From Haematococcus lacustris (lineage: Eukaryota; Chlorophyta; Chlorophyceae; Chlamydomonadales; Haematococcaceae), in NCBI GenBank assembly GCA_030144725.1, contig JASKMD010000015.1:3663425-3727424 (forward strand): a stretch of DNA of 64,000 bases, read 5' to 3'. The position numbers and the translations under genes were made by a program. Of this stretch, positions 1-13,800 are shown in pieces (positions within the stretch are counted from its first letter, which is position 1; every line of letters begins with the position of its first letter). Below the pieces are notes generated by a model that searched no databases, was not told the DNA's origin, and was given only the letters and a program-made list of their open reading frames with translations.

Positions 1-758
1 TGCTGGCTGCCTGGGGAGAGTCAGTGGCTACAGCTGCCAGGGTATAGGGTAAAGGATAAAGGATAGCCCAGGGTATCATAGCAGTAGACAACCCTGCATA
101 GCAGTAGGCAGCACTACAGGATAAGGGGTCAAGGCACATAGGATAACTGCATACAATAGCATTTTGAGTATAGGATAAAGCATAGCTCAGGCTAGCACAG
201 CAATAGACTTGCCCTCAATAGCAACAGACAGCGCGCCATGTCTCAACCAGCCCTGCTGTAATGGCATCCTACTAGTCTCTGGTGGGAGGGTAGCAATGGC
301 AAGCCCCCAGGTTACTCTCCTATCTTAATGCACGTCCGACGGTGAGGGCATAGTTTTTCTTTCTTTCTTTCTTTTTCTTTCTTGGCATCCCACTTGGCCA
401 TGCCCACCATCCCCACAGGCACCATTCGGCCCGAACTCGTGGCATTGCACTCAGCCATGCCCACCACCTCCTGGCCTTGCCCTGACCTGGCTGTCCTGAC
501 CTGCATGCTCCTGGCATCTCTGCAGCACTTTGGTCGGGTGCAGTGGGTCAGGTCCCTTGGACTGGGTGAGCAGGAGAATGCTTGCCTGACAAGCAGGACT
601 ATCATGCTTGTCTGACAGGCAGGACAATGCCAGCCTCACGAACAGGACTAGGCCTGCCTGCCCCTGTTGCACGCCCTGCCTGCCCTCCATACGCACACAG
701 CAACACACACACAAGGCGGGGTCTGGTAGGCAATGCCTGCCGGGAGTCGGCTCTGCAG
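1..758. other. non-coding stretch with degenerate short repeats
   Basis: Contains degenerate repeats of the form GGATAAAGGATAG and CATAGCAGTAGACA (about 40-235), a TTTC-rich microsatellite near 355-381, and CTGACAGGCAGGAC-type repeats around 585-650. No gene is supported here; it is probably an intron of the gene ending at 992. Confidence 0.4.
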
Positions 759-992
759 GGCTGGGCCCTGGGCCCCAGGGAGCGCCTGGCGCCCTACACC
801 TCCGCTGACTACAGCCCGCTGTTCAACATCGCACAGCCCACCGCCACTGCGCCTGATGCCAGCGTCAGCATTGAGTTGCAGGAGCCAGAGACGGGGTATG
901 CAGAAGCGCCTAAGGAGAGTAGGGCTAGTCTGGGCCTGGTGCCGGGGCTGCTGAAGGGGTTCAACTTCAAGGGGCTACTCAATGGACGTTGA
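759..992 (+). CDS. terminal exon of an unrecognised gene
   Basis: An open frame of about 78 codons follows a CTGCAG acceptor at 758 and ends at a stop at 990-992. The encoded tail is Ala/Pro/Glu-rich and closes with a small Gly/Leu/Phe-rich end (LLKGFNFKGLLNGR). An AATAAA-like motif lies near 1088. The frame stays open upstream to about 582, but there the sequence is tandemly repetitive (GACAGGCAGGAC-type units) and looks non-coding. No family was recognised. The rest of the gene would lie left of the window. It could also be a spurious frame. Confidence 0.35.
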   Translation, partial: GWALGPRERLAPYTSADYSPLFNIAQPTATAPDASVSIELQEPETGYAEAPKESRASLGLVPGLLKGFNFKGLLNGR

Positions 993-1316
993 TAACGTTG
1001 TGAGGAAGGGTCTGGGGTCGCTCCATCACATACCTTGCATGTCACTGCTGCAATACCGGTTTAGGGTGATTCATACGCATAAACAAACAATAAAGCTGTC
1101 AGGCTGCTTGGTCAGGGTATTTGGACTTTTTGCAACGCATTTTATAGCTAGGTTTAAAGTCCACATGGGCTCAAAACGAAGGCATGCGAGTTCTCATTAT
1201 TGTTCTTGATGACCATTGCAACACTTGGTTGCTCCCTGGGCGGCAGTGCGCTGAAAATGGAATGCATGGCATCATCTACGAACCCCTTCTGTGCATGTGC
1301 GGTCAATGCAAGTAAT

Positions 1317-2187
1317 TAGGGAGCGTCCGGACCCGTGTAACGTTACATGTTACATTGTTATGTTATGTTACATGTTACATCCCGTATACGTACACGTGCC
1401 GGTCATGTTACATAGCCTTCTTAGCTGCTCGGCTCGACTACAGTGAGCTTGTACACCCCGCCGCACTGGTCGCAACTGCTCCCGCACCTAGAAATATTTT
1501 TGGGGTCGCGGGCCGCGGACTGCAGCTCGGCAAGTTCTAGCAGCTGCTGATGGCTGCTGCGAATGTTCCCAAGCAGCAGGTCTACAACAGTGTCACATTG
1601 GCAGCAGATGTTGTACTTCAGCAAGTTCGCAAATGACTGGCTCTTTCGTTTAGCGACGGCATTGTGGTGTGCCAGTGCGGCTGAGCTTGGCGTCGCTAAC
1701 ATGAGCCAGCTGGCTCAAATGCAAGCTTGACGGTGCACCCAGCATCTCCAAAAAGCGCAGCCCCGAGCCAAGTTTTGGCCCACTGCCGCGAGAGGACCGG
1801 GGTGAAGCAATGCCTGCAGGCATTCAGCGGGCTGTCAGGCGCAGGATCGGACTCTTTCTCGTCACGCAGCAACTTCTGACTTCTACTTCTACTTCTAATT
1901 CCACTTCTACTTCTACTTCTACTTCTTCTTCTACTTCTGACTTCTACACGCAACAACTTCTGGCTTTTGCACAACCTTAATATGCATGTCCCGGTGCCGG
2001 GACGTGTGCGATTGGCGTAGCACCGTGCGGCATGCGATGAACGCTTAGTCTGCTATACGCCCGTGATGCCAGGAACCCCGTAATCGTTAGCATGTAACAT
2101 CCCGTGTAACATCCCGTGTAACACCCGTATAACCCGCAAATGTAACAGTTACATGTACGTACATGTACGTACATGAGACGCTCCCTA
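1317..2187. mobile_element. hAT-type non-autonomous DNA transposon
   Basis: The ends are an 11-bp perfect terminal inverted repeat, TAGGGAGCGTC at 1317-1327 and its complement at 2177-2187. The element is flanked by a perfect 8-bp direct repeat CAAGTAAT at 1309-1316 and 2188-2195. An 8-bp target duplication with TAGGG-like ends is the signature of the hAT superfamily. Both subterminal regions carry clustered TGTTACA motifs, as transposase-binding arrays of hAT elements do. At 871 bp it is too short for an intact transposase. Minus-strand frames at 1696-1974 and 1421-1702 (Cys/His pairs near their start, then an alanine-rich stretch) might be a decayed N-terminal BED-finger segment; that is a guess. 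Confidence 0.85.
1877..1945. repeat. (CTTCTA)n microsatellite inside the hAT element
   Basis: Imperfect ACTTCT/CTTCTA hexamers, including GACTTCTACTT variants, inside the transposon body. Confidence 0.8.
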
Positions 2188-2420
2188 CAAGTAATCCCTC
2201 TATATCGAGCCTTCTCTTCCCAAACTGATATTGTACAACCTGGACCCCGTCATGATCGTCCGAGCTGCTGCCTGTCCAGCCGGTGTGGAGTCATGTGCTT
2301 TAGTGGCAATACCATACCCATGCTTGAGCCATGCGCATCTGCACCTCTTTGATACAATGTCTCAGGCCCCGCGCCGCCCCCAGTCAAGCCCCCCTCCCCT
2401 TCCCACCTGGTTCCCTTCAC

Positions 2421-2921
2421 TTAGTTCCGTTTTCATGCGTTATAATAGTTAATAGCCCGCTTTTTAAGAGACTTAGTTACCGATTAGGCTCTTAAAAACG
2501 CGGGACGCGGACCATTTTAGAAAAGTGCATAGCTGGTTCAAACTGGCTACCGTTGCAAGTCGCGTATGGTGCTACCACGCCCCGCCCTTCGCTCCAAAAC
2601 AAAGTGTTGCTCCAGAAGTGCGGCTTCGCCGCACAGAATGCAGCCTCAACGCACCAAAAACGGAACTAAATTAGATAGTGGAAGCGCCCGGGGCGTTTTA
2701 GTCCCCCAAAAACACTCGGCCTCGGCGCTGGAGCGTAACAGCTCTCGACCTCAGCCAGCAGCCGCGTCGCTACGCTCCGCGGCTGCTGGCTTCGGTCTCG
2801 AGCTGTTACGCTCCAGCGCCTCGGCCTCGCGTTTTTAGGGCGCCTAAAACTACTGGCGCTTCCACTATCTACTACTAAACAGCAGGCTATTAACTATTAT
2901 AACGCATGAAAACGGAACTAA
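2421..2921. mobile_element. foldback element 1 with nested hairpin
   Basis: A 37-bp perfect terminal inverted repeat runs from 2421 (starting TTAGTTCCGTTTTCATGCG) to 2457 and returns at 2885-2921. Nested inside is a long hairpin, 2674-2869, whose arms pair GATAGTGGAAGCGCC with GGCGCTTCCACTATC and then CGCTGGAGCGTAACAGCTC with its complement. No coding frame of recognisable origin and no clear target duplication were seen. The core shares CGGCCTCG/CGAGGCCG arm motifs with the hairpins at 15128 and 32208, suggesting one family. It may be a MITE or foldback transposon. Confidence 0.7.
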
Positions 2922-2929
2922 CTACTACC

Positions 2930-4877
2930 TAACACAGTCTAGCTAGTCATTCCTTGTCACTTGATGCACATGGCCTGCTGTAACCTGGCTGCAAGCAGGA
3001 GAGCATGCCTGATCCAACGCCCCCCGTGGCTGGCTCATGTGCCAGCAACGAGCTACTCCCAACCATCAACACGCAGATCAGCAGCAACCCCGCCTCAGCC
3101 TGTGAACTCCGCATTCCCTTTGACCTCTCAGCTGGCAACAGCTTGCAGTGTTCAACCCAAGCAGTTGGGCCATCATCAAAACCCTCTGATGCTGCAATTG
3201 CAGCATTGTCTGGGTATTGTGACCAGCTAGGAAATGGGCTAGGAAATGGGCTAGGAAAGGGCTACCCTCCCTTTGAGAACGAGTCTAGGGCTGCCATGTG
3301 AGTCCCCAGGCTACCTTAAGCAAGTCGCTGCCCCACCATCACCACCACCACCAACTTGATGTCCCTACACCTTAAAGGGTTGAGTATACTGCTTAGGGAG
3401 ACACGCCAGGCGCTGCTGGTCTGTCTGCCAGGCTGCTAAGTACGCCGTTTTACGCCACTAAACGCCATTTGTCTCGCTCCGCTACGCCGCACTGTAAGCT
3501 GTCTCCGCTGATGAGTCCGCTGAGGTCCCCCCTGCAGGTCTCAACTGTCAGCAGCTAACCAGCAGCTAAGGACGCGTCAGCAAATGCAACGGCTGTCAAA
3601 GGACAGCGCACAGTGTGACAGCTATGAAAAGGCTCCGTTTGCCTCAACTCGGTCTCTTACTCGGCGCAGGCGCAATTGCTACCAGCGCCGAGTACTGGCC
3701 GGCTGTACCCCAAGCTTTCGCACCGGTGTGGCTAGTCATTCCTGCAATGTCGGGTCGCGCCAAAGTCATCTACGGCAGGCCGGGTTCATGAAAGGCCGTG
3801 CTTTCTTCTCCAGCAGCTGTGTCGTTGAGCAAGGTAATAGATAGAAAGTCTGAAAAGTGACAGCGGTCTGCTCATAGCATGCATGAAGGGGATCAGTTCT
3901 CTGTGTGACTGGCTAGAGAGTACACACCTCCCACACATTCCTACGCGTTTGATGCAATGTCGATGTATTACTCGCTAAACGACGGTCCTCCGACACGGCG
4001 TGCACCGATGAAAGGCTCGCGGAGCGAGCCTGGCGGGCTGAAATGTAATTATACGAGGCTGAGTTTCCCCGATGATGCCGCTACTCACCACTGAAGCAAT
4101 CGACAGTGACCAGCTTAGGTGTGTCCGCTACTGCTTGCGCCGTCACGAACCAACGCGCCTTTTGCCTGTTGACGCGCCTTAGTCGCAGCTGCCAATGTGG
4201 CGTGTGTACCATTCGCATGTCGTGCCGTCATGAATAGCCGGGGTTTGGCAACGTCGCTACCAAGATAGCTGTCCGCGCCCTTAAAGTTAAATTGGTGCCA
4301 GGTCAAAACGCAGCTATCTGTACCGGAAGACTTTTTCACATCCGACAATTCACAATAGGTAAGGATTGCTTGCTTGAGATTACACCCTGAGTGGGGGACG
4401 CTTGGCGCTGACCGCTGCATCGCCGGACAGACGGTTCAGCCTATATGGTGCAGCCTGAAGCCAGCAGCTGTAGCTATAACCTTTGTCGGTGGTTCAAAAT
4501 CCCGTTCGGGTTCCACCTATAAGCTCCCTGCTGTTGCCACACCTCAGATCCGGCCTGCACCCTACAGCCAATCTGACGCATCACGCCTGCACGCCATCTC
4601 AATGTGTATTACTGCCCACCAAGGGGCTACCTGCTGCATAGCCTCCACCCCAAACCACACCACACCCACCCAGCTGGCCAGCTCTCAACGAGGGCGTCAG
4701 TCATGCAAATCAATCCCCTGCATTAGTCCTGGCGGTGAGCATGGCCAGGGGTACAGTGCTCATCAGCGGTGGCAGTTCCACCCCCGACCCCTATTCCTAC
4801 CATAAGCACACAACCTGGGTGAGTAGCTGCGTGGCAGTGCAGGGCAGGCAGCGTGGCCCCACCCCGTGGCCTCCTAG
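2930..4877. other. intergenic region downstream of CLASP
   Basis: No supported gene. It holds a short tandem repeat of GGGCTAGGAAAT at about 3227-3262 and several unlinked open frames of 80-140 codons (for example minus 4115-4420) with no recognisable domain. The CLASP transcript, on the minus strand, must end somewhere in the upper part of this stretch. Confidence 0.4.
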
Positions 4878-7800
4878 CTATTGACATGACATGACATCGG
4901 AGCCTGACTTGTCAGCGGCCCGCAGCTTGCCCACTGCCCAGCGCACGAGGTGGCCGTGGGACTGGCTGAGACTGGGCACCACCACTGCGAACCTGCAAGC
5001 CACAGCAGCAGGCAGGCAGGCATCACCAGCAGCAGGGTCGAGTCTTTCAGGAGGCAAGGAAGCAAAGGTGAACCTAAGAGTGGGACCGGCACAGATTGCT
5101 CCTATGCAGCAAAGCAATGTCGGCCAAAACCTGACTGTTACTCTACAACATGGGCCGCCATTCCTCAAGCAACCATTTTCTATGCCACTACACACAATGA
5201 AGGTGAGTGTGAGAGCCTGACCAGCAGGCCTAAGGCAGATTGAGGAGCGCTGCCTAGGGCACCCACCTCTCATCCCCGATTGAGTGCCAAGCCTGTGCCA
5301 GCGCAAACACCGCTGCCTTGCGCACATCCACCCGCTGATGATCCGCACACAGTAGCAGGCCTGGCAGCAGGTCCGCTTGCAACCTTGCCAGCATGGCCGG
5401 CGCTGCCTTGCTCTTGAACACGCGCTGCAGGGCCCGGCATAGCGCACACAGCCTGTCACCCCCTGCCTGCATTTCTGGGGAGGGGCTGGAGGGCAGCAGC
5501 GCGGCCAGCACGTCGAGCAGCTGCTTGGCAGGCGCTGCCAAGACCAAGGTGCGTAGCGCATCAGCGGCAGCCAGCTCGACCTGCGGAGGGTGACGTGGGC
5601 AGCAATGAGGCTCAGGCCAATGGACCGCAGAGTCACTCATCAATAGAGTGAGACTCAATGCTGCCAAGCAGGAGAAAAAACAGAATTGGAATTAGTGCTG
5701 CCAAGCAGAAAAATCCAGCAGAATTGGGATTGGTGCTGTCAAGCAGAAGAAACTAGGTGTCACTCATCACATATATAGGGCTCAACCATCAGAGTAAGTG
5801 CCGCCAAGGCACACCACCACAGCCACAGGATGCCTGCATTGGCTAGCACAGCCAGGCTCAGTCCACAATATGTTGTGGGAAGAATGACTGGCGGAGCCTA
5901 GCACCTCGACTCAATTAGCAGGGTGGCAGCAAGCATAGGGGCACAGGGCTGGGCAGGGTGATGGCAGAGGTCGCATCAAGGAGTGGATCAGGTTTTGCTT
6001 AGCTCATGCACACACTGCATGGATCCTGGTGTTGGCTGCCCCAAACACAACCGTGCCCAGCAGCCTTCAGCCGCCCCTATCAACCACGACGCAAGCCTGG
6101 AGACCAAAGCTTGCTTGGCCTGCTGCTGCTGCTGCCGCATGGGGCAGCGACCCACCTCCTTGCTGGTGTCTTGCAGCGCTGTCAGCACGCACTGCATCAG
6201 CGCGTCGATGGCTGGCGTTGGTTGCACCAGCACGCCATGCTGGGCTGACAGCTTCTCTATGAGCACCATCACCATTTCCCGGATGCCAGCATCTGAGCTA
6301 GCGATGGCTTTGCTGGTCAAGACTGCCAACAGTGCAGGGAAGCCCGCCTCCCACGCTGCTGTGCAGTACTGCAAAGGCGGGGTAAGGTGGCAGGAGTGGG
6401 AAACTGTTGCACAGGCAGTAGGGGCAGTGCAATGGTAGCAATGGCAGTGCAGGGCGGCAGGGCTGCTTAAGCTGTGTGGCCCTGTGGCATTGATGCCTTG
6501 CTTGCTCCCTGACCCTAGCCCATGGGCCATGGAAAGAGGGCTTACTTCAGACATGCAAATGGTTTACCACACCACCCTGTCACCCGCTGAACAACACAAG
6601 CCCCTGTCATTGCCACCCTCACTCTCCTACTCCCCACCTTCTCCAGCGAACCATCTCCATCGTCACCTCTCAAACTAACCCTGTCCCAGCCGCTCTACCT
6701 TATATAAGCTGCCCTGACCCACACTCCCAACACACCCACCCACCTTGCCCACTGCATCAATCAGCTGCGCCATGGTCTCATGTGTGACGTGTGACGACAG
6801 GCGGTGGGTGAGGAGGCTGAGCATGCGGACCTGAGCTCCAGGCTCCCCTGCTGAACCCCCGGCAGCCACGGCAGCAGCTGCACCCGTCCCCCCGCCCCCG
6901 CCTGCACCTCCCAGGTGGCCCAGGAGGCTGGCTGGCTGAGTAGAGCCGGCAGCAGAGATGCTGGAGGTGGGTCCGGCCACCAGCAGCAGGCCCTGGTCGC
7001 GTGCGGGGAGGAGCTCGCCCGGGTCTGAGACGGTGCGCACGGTGGGCAGGCTGGTCTTGGGCGGGGCTGGGTCTGCCAGCGGGCCGATGCAAGCTACCTT
7101 GGCTGGGTCTGCCTGCGCAGGAAGGGGAGGGGGATGCACAACTCAATGACACCCATCCAAGACATGGCTTTGAGCCATCTGTTCCTCCAAAGTTACCAGG
7201 GAGGTTCCCACATGCCATGCGCCACAGGGCATTGTGGTTGTCTGTGTTGAAACCGAACGCTGTCCTGTGCCTTAACTGCTTATGTGCACGGGCAGTGAAC
7301 ATTGGCTGGTGGTGGTGGAGGATGGGCGCCCATGCTGTGAGCAGCCTGACCACAGGGGCAGGCAGCAGGGCAGGTTGTGGCTGCGGCCTTCAAGGGTAGC
7401 CAAGGACAGCTCCCAGCAACCCAGCAGCCAGTAGAGGCAGCCAAGGACAGCACCGAGCAACGAAGCAGGCAGCTGAGGTAGCCCCAAGGACAGCTCCCAG
7501 GCCCCCAGCAGCAGCCAGCAGCCCCCACCTTGTAGGGCGTCATGTAGTCTGATGCCGTGTAGGCGGCCCGGGGCCCGACTGTGGCGGTCACTGTGGCGTC
7601 GCAGGTGTCAAAGGCGGTGGGGTCCTCAGTCAGGGCCAGGGGGTGGGAGCGGGGCAGGGCCAGTGGGCTGGTCTTGGCAGCTGCAGAGCTAAGGTGGGCT
7701 GTGCTGGCGGGGGCGCCAGGGGCTCCTGAGCCCCAGGCATTACCTGCGTTGGGAGAGAGAGCCAGGGGCTGCGGCTTCTGCTGGTTGGCCGGGGCAGGGG

Positions 7801-10800
7801 CAGTGCCAGGCGTGTCGGGGGCAGCTGGCTGGCTGTCATTGCGGTATCGCGCATCCAGGCTGCTCAGCACGCGGCGCAGGGCTATCTGCAGGAGGTGGGA
7901 CGGCATGGGCAGGCAGCAGCGGCCAAGCGGTCAGCGAAAGCAGCAGCCAAGCCAAGTACGGACGGCACAGCCAGCAGAAAGCCTGGCCACCAGCGTGTGG
8001 TGCAGCATCATGGCTGGCAATGCCACCGCGTTGAGGCTGCTGCATGCGACATGGCAGGCAATGTGGCAGCATGCATGGGATGCCAGTACTGATGGGACCC
8101 CTCACCCCTTCAGCGCCTGAGCAGAACTGAGCAAAGCTGTGCACAGCCTGAGCGTCCACATTGATCTGCGCCGCTTCCACCGCCTCCGTCGCCTTCTTGC
8201 GCAACTCCACACTCTTGTCAGTGAGGAGCGGTGCGAGGCGAGACAGCCATTGCCTGCAGAGAGCGAACTTGAACAGGGTCAGGCAGCCAGTCATTACCTG
8301 GACTGGGTAGGGTGATAGGGGCTATCCCTGCGAAAGCCCGCAGGCTCTCCAAGCAATGCCTTGTGGCCAGAAGCCAAGAAAAGATGCATGTTCAGCTCAC
8401 ACCACCCCACCCTTCCCGTTGACTGATGGCAGGTGCATTCGTTTTATTTATTTTATATACTTTTATCAGCCAGTGTATTCATTTTTGAATGCCCAGCTGC
8501 GTCCATCATAGCTCAAGCGATAGCAGGCACATTCAGGGTGTTGCAGCTAAAGTAGCCCACACACAGGCCTCCACCTATGCTACTCCACAGCTCGCAGATG
8601 CCATCAAGGGCAAGCAGTTCACTGCAGCAGGGTGCCTGGGTAGAGCCTGGGCTGCAACACATCAGGCAGGCTGTGGGCCCAGAGCCCCTCACTTGTCCAG
8701 GGTGCTGGCGCCTAGGTGCTGGGTGATAGGCAAGCAGGCGGGTAGTGAGCCCAGAACCTCACTTGAGCAGGGTGGAGTTGGTGGAGGGGATGCCGGCGGG
8801 GCACTGCCGTCCAATGTGCGCCGCCCCGTACTCCAAGATGCTCAGCTTGCTCTTGGGCTGCTTGTTGCTTTCAAGGGCACGTATCAACCCCGTGAGCAGC
8901 ACGTCGGCGGAGTAGTGGGATGCCATTTCTGCAGCCAGTGGTGGGCAGTGAGCTGGCAGTGGGTAGGGACATGAAAGGCACCCCAACTAAACCTGCATGT
9001 TGTGAGCAACGGGCAATGCTGGGGCACAGCAGCAAGGCCGAGGGCAAGGCCAACATGGCCAGCATGGCTGCCTGCCTGCCACTGCCAAGCTCCTAGGAAC
9101 AGTGAAGTGGTGGCAGTGAATAGCGATGGTGAAATAACACATGTGTGCCACGCTCATGAGCTGTGTTGCTGCGAGGCTGCCAATGCTGAGCTGCAGGGGA
9201 TGCAGGATCAGCATGGCGCGTGTGCATGTGCCTGTGCGGCAGAGCCAACTGGGAGGTCATGAAGTGGCACTAGCCCTGGTCATGCACAGGCTGTGTGCTG
9301 CCGTCCCCTCTAGCACCTCACTATGCTCATCACTGACTGGCAGAGTGGCTAGCCACCGCAGAACCACATAGGCACTTCACAGGTACCAGCAATAGCGCCC
9401 ACACCAGCAATACACCTGGCCACCCACCCCTTCTCCAGCCAGGCTCTTGGTCAGGGGCCGGGACTGACCTCTGAGGACGTCAGTGACGCAGGCCCTCACT
9501 GCGTCCTTCTGGTCCTGCTGCCGGCTGAACAGGGCGGACAGCAGGCGCTCTGCACTGCTGTCTAGAGCAGTGGGGTGCAGATGCACCACCGCACGCAGCA
9601 GCTCCAGCACGGCCAGGGCAACCTGGGCAGGCCAGGCAGGTGGTCAGCGTCACCCACAACAAGCCAGGTAAATCAAAGGAGGTTTGGTCAGGCCAGCCAG
9701 ATCAGCACCGGGATGGGCATGGTTGCAGTACAAGAGCACCATGGTGTCAGATGTGGCAGGCAGGTACGGATGCTCAGCTGCCTCCATGCTAAACAATCCT
9801 GGCATTAACCTACACAGCAGTGCCCCACTTCAGCAATTCTCAATCTCAGCCCTTGTCCAAACAGTCCAAGCAGCCAGTGAGTTGCAGGTGTTGTTGTTTC
9901 GATAACATCACACAAGCCAGGCAGGCGCTGCGGCTCAGGTGGTGCAGGGGCCCTCAGCACAGCCCCTTACGCATGACCCCTCACCACAGCCCCTCAGCAC
10001 AGCGCCTCAGCACAGCCCCTTCTTACATCGACATCACATCAGCCAGGCAGGCACTGTAGTACAGGTGGTGCAGCTGCCCCTCACCTTGTAATGAGGGTCT
10101 TCCAGGCACTCCAGCAGCTTGGGCGCTGCCTTCTCAATGTCCCTGGACGGGTCCAGGTGCGCTGCCTCGCTGCCATCTGTCATCCCAGAAGCTGTGCCCA
10201 GAGACTCGGTCATGGCTGCCAACAGCTCCACCTGCAGGCCCAGGAGCACAGCAGCAGGGGAGCTGCTAGCATCACACCCTGCTCAGTTGGGAGCATAGCA
10301 TTGCCCCACTGGCAACCACTGCACAACACGGTTTGCTGGCAGGGCAGCGTGCGCCAAGCACACCCCCGACTCCCCACCCACTGGTGTAGTGCCTAACAAG
10401 ACAATTGTGAAGGCGCTGGTGCATCATGACTGTGGCAGCACACGCTGAGGACATATCAGCAGGGTGGCCTCACTGCCTCCACCATCATTGCTGCTCGCTC
10501 ACCTTGACATTCCATGGCTTGTTGGCTGCTCCTAAAGATGCAGCCAGCTTGGAGAAACTTAGCGGCTTGCTGACTGTCTGAGCGGGTGCCTGCTGCTGCT
10601 CCTGCTCCCTGAGAGGTATGCTGCCTCTGCTGCTGGTGGGGGGTCGCTGAGCAGGGTTGCTGGCAGGCTCTGGCTGTGGCATGTCCATGGTGTAGAAGGG
10701 GCCGGGGCCTGGGCCCGGGCCTGATGTAAAATTGACATGGCGTGGCGCTGGCATGCTGGGCTGCTCTGCTGGGCGGGGTGCAGGGCCAGGGGTGGCAGCG

Positions 10801-13800
10801 GGCACTCTCAAGGGGGCACTGGGCTGCAGGCCAGAGGCTGTGAAGGCGTTGACTGAGGAGCGGCGGGCTGGGTTGCTCATGACGCGGCTGTTGTCTGAGC
10901 CTGCAGGGGTGGACAGGCCCAGTGCGTCTGCCACCTTCACACTGGCACAAGTGACACAGGAGGCAGAGCCAGAGCCACCCTACACAGCAGTTCAGTGGAG
11001 GGGCATGGCTGAGGTAGGACATGCACCCTGACTGAGCTATACTGCAGGTGAGCTGCAGCATGGGTCTGGGTCTCTCAGGACAACCCTTGCTTTGTCCCAC
11101 ACTCTGACCAAGAAAGCTACAGCACAGGACTAAAGCTAGAGGTGTGACCGTATTACACACCCATGTCATGTCCTGACCTCACGGACATGGCCCATAGGCA
11201 GTCATGCCAGCCCCAATACGTTTTTCCTTAGCCAGCCTTTTAATTTCTAATGTCTTTCTTGGCATACTAGGTCATAGTTATACTTATTTTCCGAGTTGCT
11301 GAAGCCTGGTGGACTCCACTGTGAAGAACACTTCAGCGAACATCACACGAAAGAGGTGCTAAGCTGCAAGGGTGGGAGGAGTATGGCCCTTTGTGTTGAC
11401 CTGACCCTGACCCCACACCTGCATAGGTTTGTGGAGTTGGCTCCTCTGCTGGCTCTGGTAGAAGGCTGTCCAGCACCCTGGATGCACTGGCCATTGACTT
11501 GCGTGACGCAGGGGGCCGCCTGTCCTGCCTCTGTGTGGGGAGGTCCATGCTGCCTGAGCTGCTGCGCACCGCTTTCACACCGCCGAGCTGGCTAGGGGCA
11601 GGTGGATGCGGGGCCACGATGATGATGTCACTGTCAGCTGTGCTGGAGGCAAGAGAAGTGCTGGAGCTAGGGCGGGACAAGAAGGGCTTGGGCAGCAGGG
11701 CTGCGTGCAGAACAGCATGGCATGGAGTCATGCCAAGGCCATGCTGCTTTGCAGACTATGCCAGCATCGGCTTCCCTAGGTTGCTGCCAGGTATGAGTTG
11801 GTGGGCAAATTTGCACACATCGCGGTGCTACAGTGGTGCATGTGTGCAGTGGTGCATCGTGGTGCATTGGTGCAGCAGCTGTCTTTACCAGCCACACAGC
11901 ACACTTGACAGCCTGCGCCCACCCTCCCCTCCAGCCTTGCCTCACCTCGTTTGCAGGGCACCGTGCTGCTTGCCGCCTTGCACAGTTTGTCCTGCACGGA
12001 TGGGTCCAGCTTGCGCAGGAAGGCCTGAGCCACATCTGGGGCAATGGCTGCGTAGCCGGCATACATGCGGCGCGCTGCTGCCCGGGCGTCCCCGCTGGCG
12101 TCTGACACAGCTGACTTCATGGCTGCCTCCAGGTCATCTGAGCAGCGCAGGATGACCTGAGGCTCCCAGCTGCCCAGCAGGTCGGCAAGGTAGCTGGCGC
12201 AGCCATGCCTGATGCGCGCGTTCTTGTCTTTAATTGCAGTTTGGGCCAGCACTGGGATGGCACGGTGGGATTGGCAGTTGGCCAGCAGTGTCTTCACACA
12301 GGTGTCTGCTGCTTCTGCCATCACCTGCAGCCATGTGAGGGTGTGCATGCCCATGCACCTGGGATACCAGCTGCAAGAAGCCACCAGCCTGCATGGCCAG
12401 CCTCCAATTTCCTTCCACTAGTTCTTCAGCCAAACAACAGCGCAAGGTCATTGCTGAGTCGCTGGTGTGCCCGTGTTGTTGTTGCTACATGCAAGTGTTG
12501 CCTGTGGCCCTGCTGAAAGTGAACCCCATGCAACTTAGAAAGTATACAGGAGATAGGCTTGCACATGGGAAGGAGGGTGTGTCCCTCACCTGCACTGTGA
12601 TTGGCAGGATCTTGAACAGCACAGGGAGGTAGTACACCAGGTGCTCCTGGAAGCGGAGGCCCAGGACTGCACTCAGCAGCCCCAGGGTCATGCAGGCCTG
12701 CTTCTCCACAGCTGACCTGCGATCCTCCAGCTGCTTGCTCATGGAGTCCCTCAGGCCCTTCAGGCACTCATTGAGGGGCTCCAGCATGCCAGGCACACAG
12801 CCCAGTGCCAACCCCTCCAGGCGCTGCATGTGGCTGATACGTTGCTGCCAGTCCACCACGGTGCCGTTCAGGGGCGTCACCATGGCATCCAGCTCTGCAG
12901 CAAGCTCCTTGTCAGATGTGACGTAGATAGGGGTAGGCTCTGCAGGCTCTTGGGGTGATGATGCGGCTACACTGAGATCCCGAGCTCCTGCTTTCTTGCT
13001 GGCACTCGGTTGGCTTGCCAGGCCAGGGGCTGCACTGGTTGCTGTGTTGGTCTCACTGGTCCGTGAGACAGAGCGCTTGGTGACTGCTGCTGTGCTGGGA
13101 GGTGCTGGATTGTCTGGCAGGGTGTAGTTGGTGGGCCGAGCCTCATCAAGGTAGGTGAGGACCTCCTTGAACACAGCAGGCCTGATGTTCTGCTTTTTCA
13201 GGTTGTCCAGCAGCACATTGTCCAGCACCACCCACAGCTCCTTCAAACACTCATACACCACTGTGCGCACATTCCTGCAAGGCCAGTGGGGCAGACGGGT
13301 GTCATGATTATCATGTACTGCACTGCAAGCATCACACAGATGGGGCTATGAGGACTTGTGTGTATGTGCTAGGATTTGGCACTCACGACTCAGGGTCCTC
13401 TACCAGGTTCACCACTTGGTTGATGATGTATTCGCTCTGCTCGGGTGTGCCAAGCAGTGGCGTGTTGTTGTCGACAACCAGCTGCGTAATGGTTTGGATG
13501 ATGCCATGCCGCACTTTCCAGGCCCGGTGGGTCCAGTAGCGGGCTATCTTTTCTAACATGTAAGCTGGCTTGATGCAGTTGAACATGTCAAGCAGCAGGT
13601 TGAATGCTGAGCCACGTACAGCTTGCCGAGACTCCCCAAGGCGCTCAACCTAAAGAGCACATGTTAGCAGAAGGGAAAGTTGGGGATTTGCCACAATCCT
13701 AGTGCTTCCCTCATTTGAACAGAGCGGGTTTTAGCGAAGGTACAGTGCACTGATGTCAACTGTTGCGCAGCCACTCACTACCAACGGTAGCAACGTGTTC

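Noticed and set aside
4480..4530. GGTTCAAAATCCCGTTCGGGTTCC, resembling a tRNA T arm
   Set aside because: The loop and stem do not fit a 5-bp stem with a 7-nt TTCRANY loop, and no acceptor or anticodon arms were found upstream.
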